The notes below the pieces were generated by a model. That model made no database searches, was not told where the DNA came from, and saw nothing but the letters and a program-made list of their open reading frames with translations. A stretch of 10,986 nt of DNA from Bacillota bacterium (GTDB lineage Bacteria > Bacillota > Clostridia > Acetivibrionales > JAFADI01): NCBI GenBank assembly GCA_023424965.1, contig JAFADI010000222.1:1-10986 (forward strand), given 5' to 3'. How positions within the stretch are numbered: position 1 is the stretch's first letter; every line of letters begins with the position of its first letter. Below are positions 1 through 5,725 of this stretch, piece after piece. The position numbers were made by a program, and so were the translations under genes.

Positions 1-1220
1 AAGCTTCCAGAGGCTGTCCCTTTTCCTGCGCTTATTGCCTGTCCTCAACCTTTGACGGAGTCAGGCGATTTTCCCTGGAGAGGGTAAAGGCGGATTTGCT
101 GAAGCTGGTCGGTGCAGGGGTAAGGCAAATCAAATTTGTGGACAGGACCTTTAACGCGGGCAGGCAAAGGACAAAGGAGATTTTTGCCTTTATTATTTCT
201 ATGGCCGGCGGATTAAAGGGCCAGGTGCCCAATTTCCATTTTGAAGTGGCCGCAGACCTTTTTGACGACGAAATGATAGAAATACTTTCCGGCGCTCCGG
301 AAGGCTTGATACAATTCGAAATAGGCGTCCAATCCACCCATGGACCCACACTTGACGCCATAGAGAGAAAGACAGACCTGGACAGGTTATTCCGTTACAG
401 CGGAAAATTGAGAGATTTGGGCAGCATACATCTTCACATGGACCTCATTGCCGGACTCCCCGGGGAAGATTTCCACACCTTCCGATGTTCCTTCAACCAG
501 GTTTACCGGCAGAGGCCCCACCAATTGCAGCTGGGCTTTCTGAAAATGCTGAAAGGCTCCAAAATTCGCAGGGAGGCGGATACTTACGGATACAGCTTCA
601 AAGCTCAGCCACCCTATGAGATCTTGAAAAACCGGTACCTGTCCTTCGAGCAGGTGCTGGAATTGAAAGGCGTGGAGGAGATGCTGGAGAGGTATTACAA
701 TTCCGCCCGGTTCGTAAAAACCCTGGAGTTTATTCATACAAAAATATATGATGAGCCTTTTGATTTTTATCTGAAACTATACAAATACTATTCCGGGAAG
801 GGATACCTGGGACAAAAGTTTTCAGCCCGGCAGTGCTACAGTGTTTTAATGGATTTTTTGACGGGTAATTGTGTACAAAAGGATTTGGCGCTGGCAGGAG
901 AACTGCTTAAACTTGACTTCCTCAGTTCCGATAACTCCAACAATCTTCCAGAGGGGCTTTCAAGAAATATCCGTCCCGGCTTCAAGGAAAGATGCTTTGA
1001 GTTTTTGAAAACGGAGGGGAATGTGGAGCGGTATCTCCCCGAATTTATAGGCCTTCCTGCAAAACAGGTCATAAAGCAGGTGCATTTTGAAGCATTCAGC
1101 TTTGACCTGACGGAAAGCTGTGAACAGATAACAAAGGCGGAGCGGGTCATACTTTTCAACTACGCGGGAAAGAACCGGGTGACGGGCCTGTATCCCTATA
1201 CGGCGGTTGAAGGATTTTGA
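1..1220 (+). CDS. B12-binding-type radical SAM protein (DUF4080-like), 5'-truncated
   Basis: The frame is open from the window edge; about 405 residues are visible and the true start lies upstream. The first visible residues read ASRGCPFSCAYCLSS, so the radical SAM CxxxCxxC cluster motif (Cys codons at 15-17, 27-29 and 36-38) sits almost at the edge. It should bind the 4Fe-4S cluster that cleaves S-adenosylmethionine. Later barrel-strand motifs are visible: IKFVDRTFN, FHFEVAADLF, FEIGVQST, MDLIAGLPGED and LGFLKMLKGS. The second half fits the DUF4080 C-terminal region that usually follows a B12-binding plus radical SAM core; the B12-binding part would be off-window. Substrate and reaction are unknown. 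The first in-frame start-like codon in the window (TTG at 96) lies after the cysteine motif and would give a dead protein, so it is not the start. polX follows 26 nt downstream, suggesting co-transcription. The radical SAM call is strong; DUF4080 membership is from memory of family architecture. Confidence 0.88.
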   Translation, partial: ASRGCPFSCAYCLSSTFDGVRRFSLERVKADLLKLVGAGVRQIKFVDRTFNAGRQRTKEIFAFIISMAGGLKGQVPNFHFEVAADLFDDEMIEILSGAPEGLIQFEIGVQSTHGPTLDAIERKTDLDRLFRYSGKLRDLGSIHLHMDLIAGLPGEDFHTFRCSFNQVYRQRPHQLQLGFLKMLKGSKIRREADTYGYSFKAQPPYEILKNRYLSFEQVLELKGVEEMLERYYNSARFVKTLEFIHTKIYDEPFDFYLKLYKYYSGKGYLGQKFSARQCYSVLMDFLTGNCVQKDLALAGELLKLDFLSSDNSNNLPEGLSRNIRPGFKERCFEFLKTEGNVERYLPEFIGLPAKQVIKQVHFEAFSFDLTESCEQITKAERVILFNYAGKNRVTGLYPYTAVEGF

Positions 1221-1232
1221 ATCGGGGAAGGA

Positions 1233-1239
1233 AGGAGGG
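1233..1239 (+). promoter_or_regulatory. Shine-Dalgarno site that fixes the polX start
   Basis: AGGAGGG lies 7 nt before the ATG at 1247. The frame is also open from a TTG at 1217 that overlaps the upstream stop codon, but that TTG has no ribosome site of its own. The ATG is therefore preferred. Confidence 0.8.
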
Positions 1240-1246
1240 TTTGCAT

Positions 1247-2968
1247 ATGGACAAGACAGAGATTATCGATATTTTGAATGACATAGGAATGCTGCTGGAA
1301 ATCAAAGGGGAGTCCTTTTTTAAATCCAAGGCTTACTACGAAGCGGCAAGAACCCTGGAACTGCTCGAGGAGGACCTGGAGAGCCTCGTGAAAGAGGACA
1401 GGCTCAAGGACCTGAAAGGTTTTGGCGCCGCTCTGACGCAAAAAATCGGAGAACTGGTGAATACCGGCAGGCTGGAGTACTATGAAAAGCTTAAGGCTTC
1501 CATACCCGCCGGACTGCTGGACATGCTGCGCATACCGGGACTGGGTCCCAAAAAGGTCAGGGCTGTCTATGAAAATCTGGGCATTACAACCATTGGAGAA
1601 CTCAAATATGCCTGCCTGGAAAACCGCCTGGCAAAACTGCCGGGTTTTGGCGGGAAAACCCAGGCCAATATATTGGAGGGAATTGAAAACCTGGGCAGGT
1701 ATGCTTCCCAGTTTTATTTTCCCCAGGCTGCAAAGCTGGCGGATGAGCTGGTAGCCTCCCTGAAGGAGAGCGGCTTTGTCATAAGGTGCAGCGTGGGAGG
1801 CAGCCTCCGGAGGAAGAAGGAAACGGTCAAGGACATCGATATTCTGGTCAGCAGCAGCCACAGCGGCGAAGTGATGGACATTTTCACCTCCCATCCCCTG
1901 GTAGGGCAGGTAACCTCCAAAGGCGACACGAAATCCAGCGTCATTCTCTCGGAAGGGATCAATGCCGATCTGAGGGTGGTGACGGATGACGAGTATCCCT
2001 ATGCCCTTCACCATTTTACCGGGAGTAAGGAGCACAACACCTCATTGAGGCACCTGGCAAAGCAGCAGGATATAAAGATGAACGAGTACGGGCTTTTCAG
2101 GGGGGAAGAGCGGATCGCGTGCAAGACGGAAGAGGATATTTTCAAGGTTTTCAAAATGGATTATATACCTCCAGAACTCAGGGAGAATAACGGTGAGCTG
2201 GAAGCGGCGCTGGAGGGCAGGCTGCCCAGGTTGATCGAGCTGCGGGACATCAAAGGGATACTGCATGTACATTCCAGTTACAGCGACGGGACCAATTCCC
2301 TGGAAGACCTGGTGCAGTACTGCATTTCAAAAGGCTATTCCTATATGGGAATGAGCGACCACAGTGAGACCGCTTATTATGCAGGAGGGCTCAAAAGGGA
2401 TGCCATCGAGCGGCAGCACGAAGAAATCCAACGCTTGAATGAAAAGTACCGGGATTTTCTTGTATTGAAGGGCATTGAGCTGGAAATACTGCAGGACGGC
2501 AGTGTGGACTACGACGAGGAAGTGCTTTCCCGGTTTGACTTTACCATCGCCTCCGTTCATTCCTCCTTTAACATGGACCAGGACAAAATGACGGAACGGG
2601 TGGTCAAGGCCATGAAAAACAAGTATGTCTCCATTCTGGGACACCCTACCGGAAGGCTTTTACTGTCCAGGGAACCCTTCAAGATCGATATGGAAGAGGT
2701 TATCAAGACGGCGGCAGATACCGGAGTGATACTGGAGATCAACGCCAACCCCCACCGGCTGGACCTGGACTGGAGGTACGGCAAGGCAGCCAAAGAGGCG
2801 GGATGCCGCTTCGCAATCTGCCCGGATGCTCATGCTTTAAGCGGCATAGACCATATGGAACTGGGTGTCAATATCGCCAGGAAGGGCTGGCTGACCCGCG
2901 AGGACATAGTAAATACCGCCGGCAGGAGTGGTATCCGGCAGCTTTTGGAAGCCCGGATAAAGAAATAA
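1247..2968 (+). CDS. polX: DNA polymerase/3'-5' exonuclease PolX (family X polymerase + PHP domain)
   Basis: A 573-residue cytoplasmic DNA repair polymerase, about the usual length for bacterial PolX (B. subtilis-type, about 570). The order is an N-terminal 8-kDa/helix-hairpin-helix region (about 1-150, with HhH turns KGFGAAL near 57-63, IPGLGPKK 96-103 and LPGFGGK 131-137), then the nucleotidyltransferase palm. The palm carries GGSLRRKK (184-191) and the metal-binding aspartates D196, D198 and D241. FTGSKEHN (257-264) belongs to the dNTP-contact region. The C-terminal PHP phosphoesterase (about 335-573) keeps all nine expected metal ligands: H340, H342, D347, H372, E411, H438, H466, D527 and H529. 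Both gap-filling synthesis and 3'-5' exonuclease/AP-processing activity are thus expected, as known for the family. The likely role is base excision repair or end repair. It follows the radical SAM gene by 26 nt and probably shares its transcript. No trace of frameshift. Confidence 0.97.
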   Translation: MDKTEIIDILNDIGMLLEIKGESFFKSKAYYEAARTLELLEEDLESLVKEDRLKDLKGFGAALTQKIGELVNTGRLEYYEKLKASIPAGLLDMLRIPGLGPKKVRAVYENLGITTIGELKYACLENRLAKLPGFGGKTQANILEGIENLGRYASQFYFPQAAKLADELVASLKESGFVIRCSVGGSLRRKKETVKDIDILVSSSHSGEVMDIFTSHPLVGQVTSKGDTKSSVILSEGINADLRVVTDDEYPYALHHFTGSKEHNTSLRHLAKQQDIKMNEYGLFRGEERIACKTEEDIFKVFKMDYIPPELRENNGELEAALEGRLPRLIELRDIKGILHVHSSYSDGTNSLEDLVQYCISKGYSYMGMSDHSETAYYAGGLKRDAIERQHEEIQRLNEKYRDFLVLKGIELEILQDGSVDYDEEVLSRFDFTIASVHSSFNMDQDKMTERVVKAMKNKYVSILGHPTGRLLLSREPFKIDMEEVIKTAADTGVILEINANPHRLDLDWRYGKAAKEAGCRFAICPDAHALSGIDHMELGVNIARKGWLTREDIVNTAGRSGIRQLLEARIKK

Positions 2969-2976
2969 AATGCCGA

Positions 2977-3022
2977 AAGTTATTGAAATATGGAAATTAA
3001 TTTTATAAAATAGCAATAACTT
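2977..3022. repeat. 9-bp inverted repeat framing the trpB2 promoter
   Basis: AAGTTATTG (2977-2985) and its exact reverse complement CAATAACTT (3014-3022) are separated by 28 AT-rich bases. The interior contains the perfect 10-bp palindrome AAATTAATTT (2994-3003). The arms overlap the proposed -35 and lie near the expected transcription start of trpB2, so they could be operator half-sites. A chance match or a weak RNA hairpin cannot be excluded. Confidence 0.4.
2983..3011 (+). promoter_or_regulatory. Probable sigma-A-type promoter of trpB2
   Basis: TTGAAA (2983-2988), a 17-bp spacer, then TAAAAT (3006-3011), in the 96-bp gap between polX and trpB2. Transcription would start near 3018, leaving a leader of about 47 nt. 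That is too short for a T-box or a trp attenuator, and none was seen. Confidence 0.55.
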
Positions 3023-3064
3023 AACAGTGCATGGCAATCTATTTTGCGAGGAGAGATGAGAAAG

Positions 3065-4432
3065 ATGAGTAAGAATGATGTAACCAAGATTCTTTTAGAC
3101 GAGAGTGAAATTCCAAAGCAGTGGTACAACATCGTTGCGGATATGCCCACCAAGCCGGCACCCTTTTACAGCCCCATGACCGGCAAGCTGGCAACGCCTG
3201 ACGAGATGGGCGCTATTTTTCCCATGGAACTTATTATGCAGGAAATGACCACCGACCGGTGGGTGGACATCCCGGACGAAGTGCGGGAAATGTACCGGCA
3301 GTGGCGTCCATCCCCCCTTTACAGGGCAAAGGGACTGGAAAAGCTTTTAGATACCCCTGCAAGGATATATTACAAATATGAGGGCACCAATGCCACAGGA
3401 AGTCACAAGCTGAATACTTCGCTGCCCCAGGCCTTTTATAACAAGGCTGCAGGCATCAAAAGACTGGCGACGGAGACCGGAGCCGGACAGTGGGGAAGTG
3501 CTTTGAGCCTGGCAGCAAACCACTTTGGCCTTGAGTGTACCGTATATATGGTAAAGGTCAGCTACCAGCAAAAGCCCTACAGGCGTTCCTTCATGCAGAC
3601 CTTCGGAGCCAGTGTGACCGCCAGTCCCAGCAACCTCACAAACTGCGGCAGGAGTATCCTGGAGAAGGACCCGGAATGTACGGGAAGCCTGGGCATCGCC
3701 ATAAGCGAAGCCGTTGAGGATGCGGCCACCCACAGTGATACAAACTATGCGCTGGGAAGCGTATTGAACCATGTTTGCATGCACCAGACCGTTATCGGAC
3801 TTGAAGCAAAGAAGCAGCTTGAAAGGATTGATGAATATCCTGACGTAATCTTTGCCTGCTGTGGAGGCGGGAGCAATTTTGCAGGGATATCCTTCCCCTT
3901 CCTTTCAGATAAATTCAAGGGTAAGAAGGTCAGAGCCGTGGCCGTTGAACCGACAGCCTGCCCCACGCTGACAAAGGGCATCTTTGCTTTTGACTACGGC
4001 GATACGGCGAAGGTTGCGCCCATAACAAAAATGTATACCCTGGGACATGACTTTGTACCTGCCGGAATCCATGCCGGCGGATTGAGGTATCATGGAGATT
4101 CGCCCATCGTAAGCCAGCTGTACCATGATGGATTCATCGAGGCGGAGGCCTATGGACAGAATACGGTTTTCGAGGCGGCCATCATGTTTGCCAGAAGCGA
4201 AGGCATTGTGCCTGCCCCCGAATCCTCACACGCCATCCGGGCGGCAATCAATGAAGCTTTGAAAGCCAAAGAGGAAGGAAAGTCGGAAGTTATCCTGTTT
4301 AACCTCAGCGGACACGGGTATTTTGACTTCTCCGCCTATGACAATTATTTCACCGGAAAGCTGGACGACGTAGCGTATTCGGAAGAAGCCGTTCAAGAGA
4401 GTATAAGGCACCTGCCTAAAATTGAAGAATAA
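3065..4432 (+). CDS. trpB: Tryptophan synthase beta chain, TrpB2 type (stand-alone)
   Basis: A 455-residue PLP-dependent enzyme that joins indole with serine (or a related activated serine) to give tryptophan. The PLP lysine is K115 in GSHKLNTS. The catalytic glutamate is E137 in ETGAGQWG. The phosphate-binding loop is CGGGSN (about 266-271), and the C-terminal cofactor loop is NLSGHGYFDF. The Trp in ETGAGQWG (canonical TrpB1 has His), the longer chain and the extended N-terminus (EIPKQWYN, TPDEMGAIFP) mark the TrpB2 subgroup. Those proteins often stand outside trp operons and do not pair well with TrpA. No trpA or other trp gene is nearby, so indole salvage is a reasonable role (inference). 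ATG 3065 was chosen because the TrpB2 family usually opens near MSK..TKILL. AGGAG at 3049-3053 is 11 nt upstream, a little long. ATG 3056 and TTG 3044 are in frame but lie almost on, or before, that ribosome site. Confidence 0.95.
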   Translation: MSKNDVTKILLDESEIPKQWYNIVADMPTKPAPFYSPMTGKLATPDEMGAIFPMELIMQEMTTDRWVDIPDEVREMYRQWRPSPLYRAKGLEKLLDTPARIYYKYEGTNATGSHKLNTSLPQAFYNKAAGIKRLATETGAGQWGSALSLAANHFGLECTVYMVKVSYQQKPYRRSFMQTFGASVTASPSNLTNCGRSILEKDPECTGSLGIAISEAVEDAATHSDTNYALGSVLNHVCMHQTVIGLEAKKQLERIDEYPDVIFACCGGGSNFAGISFPFLSDKFKGKKVRAVAVEPTACPTLTKGIFAFDYGDTAKVAPITKMYTLGHDFVPAGIHAGGLRYHGDSPIVSQLYHDGFIEAEAYGQNTVFEAAIMFARSEGIVPAPESSHAIRAAINEALKAKEEGKSEVILFNLSGHGYFDFSAYDNYFTGKLDDVAYSEEAVQESIRHLPKIEE

Positions 4433-4440
4433 GCAAGACT

Positions 4441-4503
4441 AACGTGACAGGGGGGACGGTTCTTTGACACATTGTGTCAAAGAACCGTCCCCCCTGTCAC
4501 GTT
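4441..4503. repeat. Perfect 31-bp-arm palindrome (REP/MITE-like; possible bidirectional terminator)
   Basis: Arms 4441-4471 and 4473-4503 are exact reverse complements with a single central base (4472), checked base by base. Each arm has a run of six G or C and the core GACGGTTCTTTGACAC. It starts eight bases after the trpB2 stop and ends 21 bases before the convergent coat-like gene's stop. A transcript from either side would form a very stable hairpin. Only a short T run follows on the plus side and none on the minus side, so intrinsic termination is possible but not textbook. Palindromes with a GGGACGGTTCT core recur between genes in many clostridial genomes to my recollection, which would make this a dispersed REP-like element. 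No target-site duplication was seen. Confidence 0.85.
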
Positions 4504-4524
4504 TGGCCCTATGGGGCATCCGGC

Positions 4525-5628
4525 CTATCTGGGAAGCAGTCTCAGCTCCATCCAGTCAAAGCCGATCCAGTCATTCGGACCTGTGTTTGAAGTATTGACG
4601 ATGGTAATCCGGTTATTTCTTCTCAAGTTCACATTGAAGGTGAGCTGCCTCCAATTGTTGAAACGGCCGCCGGAAGGCGTTCCATGCTCAAAGGGCAGCC
4701 TGCCCGTGTGGACCGTTTGGCCGTTGGCAGTAATCGTGGCAGAATACCTGTTTGCCGGAACATCGTAGTGGTCGTCCAGTACGCCCCGGATAACCAACTG
4801 TGCCCGCAGATTTCCCACGGCGAGTGTTGCTGCCGGCACGTCAAAGGTCCAGGTGCCGCGGTCGCCGGTATAGAGTATGTCCGCATTGTCACTGGGATTT
4901 CCGTACCTGGGATATCCCGTGAGTTCTTTGAAAAGCGTAATGCTGGTAACGGCAGGGTTGTTGCTGAGAACAGGAACTCTCAAATCCGACTCGGGGAAAG
5001 GAGGCTTATGATCATTTGGCTCAACGTCCTCGGCTTCCTCCGCGTTGTCCCAGTTACCTGCGTTGCCGGGGTTGACCACATTGGGCACATTCCCCCAGTT
5101 ACCGACGTTACCCGGATTGCCCACATTGGGTACATTCCCCCAGTTACCGACGTTGCCCGGATTGCCCATGTTGGGTACATTTCCCCAGTTACCGACGTTG
5201 CCCGGGTTGCCCATGTTGGGCACATTTCCCCAGTTACCGACGTTGCCTGGATTGCCTACGTTGGGCACATTTCCCCAGTTACCGACGTTGCCCGGATTGC
5301 CCACGTTGGGCACATTTCCCCAGTTACCGACGTTGCCCGGATTGCCCACATTGGGCACATTCCCCCAGTTACCGACGTTGCCCGGGTTGCCCATATTGGG
5401 CACGTTACCCATGTTGGGCACCCCTTGATAAGGGTATACAGGCGCCGCAGGCTGCATCTGCTGAACCGGCATCATGGGCTGCAAGGGCAGCTGAGCGGGA
5501 GAGGCGGGATTGAAGCTTTCAACGGGCGGCATCTGGGGCTGCATGGTTGGAAGCACAGGCTGGACCTGAGGCATGCCTGCGGCATTCCTCCCTCCATATA
5601 CAAAAGGATAGTTCAGATATGGAAACAT
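4525..5628 (-). CDS. Asn-ladder repeat protein with C-terminal beta-sandwich-like domain; putative spore coat/surface protein
   Basis: 367 residues, not recognised as a named protein. Start ATG 5626-5628 has an ideal AAGGAGG (5636-5642) 7 nt upstream. There is no signal peptide or membrane segment and no cysteine. Residues 1-70 are rich in Pro, Gln and Met and open with MFPYLNYPFVYGG, a style common in clostridial spore-coat proteins. Residues 74-193 are eight 15-residue repeats, consensus GNVPNVGNPGNVGNW. Residues 194-216 are an acidic linker. Residues 217-367 look like an all-beta domain (DRGTWTFDVP, NNWRQLTFNV, NRITIVNTSN, DWIGFDWMEL) resembling galactose-binding or carbohydrate-binding jelly rolls, but no family was confirmed. 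It lies 93 nt downstream of the membrane-protein gene on the same strand, and a sporulation-sigma-like promoter may lie in that gap. A spore-surface role is inference; a cytoplasmic or non-classically secreted filament protein is the alternative. Confidence 0.85.
   Translation of the reverse strand: MFPYLNYPFVYGGRNAAGMPQVQPVLPTMQPQMPPVESFNPASPAQLPLQPMMPVQQMQPAAPVYPYQGVPNMGNVPNMGNPGNVGNWGNVPNVGNPGNVGNWGNVPNVGNPGNVGNWGNVPNVGNPGNVGNWGNVPNMGNPGNVGNWGNVPNMGNPGNVGNWGNVPNVGNPGNVGNWGNVPNVVNPGNAGNWDNAEEAEDVEPNDHKPPFPESDLRVPVLSNNPAVTSITLFKELTGYPRYGNPSDNADILYTGDRGTWTFDVPAATLAVGNLRAQLVIRGVLDDHYDVPANRYSATITANGQTVHTGRLPFEHGTPSGGRFNNWRQLTFNVNLRRNNRITIVNTSNTGPNDWIGFDWMELRLLPR
5050..5409 (-). repeat. Eight tandem 45-bp repeats inside the coat-like gene
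   Basis: Eight contiguous 45-bp units, all in frame, encode the 15-residue motif. Units differ by a few substitutions, mostly silent or Val/Met. The most diverged is the last one encoded (5050-5094). Most units contain a short dyad, GCCCA-N3-TGGGC. There are no spacers, so this is a minisatellite and not CRISPR. Copy number is a likely length polymorphism between strains. Confidence 0.95.
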
Positions 5629-5697
5629 AATGATTCCTCCTTGATCTTTGGACTGCTTTGAGGCAGAATTTCTTCACTTCCATAATATTCACAAGGA

Positions 5698-5725
5698 TAC
5701 ATTATGTTACCACAGGTATTTTTAT
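5698..5725 (-). promoter_or_regulatory. Possible sporulation (sigma-E/K-like) promoter of the coat-like gene
   Basis: On the minus strand, CATAATGTA (5698-5706) matches the sigma-K -10 pattern CATANNNTA and partly the sigma-E -10. ATAAA (5721-5725) is placed 14 bp upstream, close to sigma-E -35 spacing. The expected start near 5690 gives a leader of about 60 nt. The match is short and AT-rich, so it is only a candidate. Confidence 0.3.

Noticed and set aside
96..98. TTG at 96 as start of the radical SAM gene
   Set aside because: The frame is open upstream to the window edge and encodes the essential CxxxCxxC motif before this codon.
1196..2035. 279-codon minus-strand open frame opposite polX
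   Set aside because: polX is unmistakable on the plus strand with all catalytic residues; the opposite frame shows no domain or ribosome site.
2969..3064. Riboswitch, T-box or trp attenuator before trpB2
   Set aside because: The gap is only 96 nt and the predicted leader about 47 nt, with no T-box motif, Trp-codon leader peptide or terminator.
5050..5409. CRISPR-like regular repeats
   Set aside because: Units are contiguous 45-bp copies with no unique spacers and lie within a coding frame, so this is a coding minisatellite.
5045..5428. Plus-strand Leu/Pro/Thr-rich repeat frame (127 codons)
   Set aside because: Also a shadow of the tandem repeat; it ends where the repeat ends and has no independent support.
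4684..5661. A 325-codon plus-strand open frame across the repeat gene
   Set aside because: It is the antisense shadow of the 45-bp repeats, whose length (a multiple of three) keeps several frames open. It lacks a good ribosome site and a recognisable product; the minus-strand gene has an ideal ribosome site and a coherent domain order.
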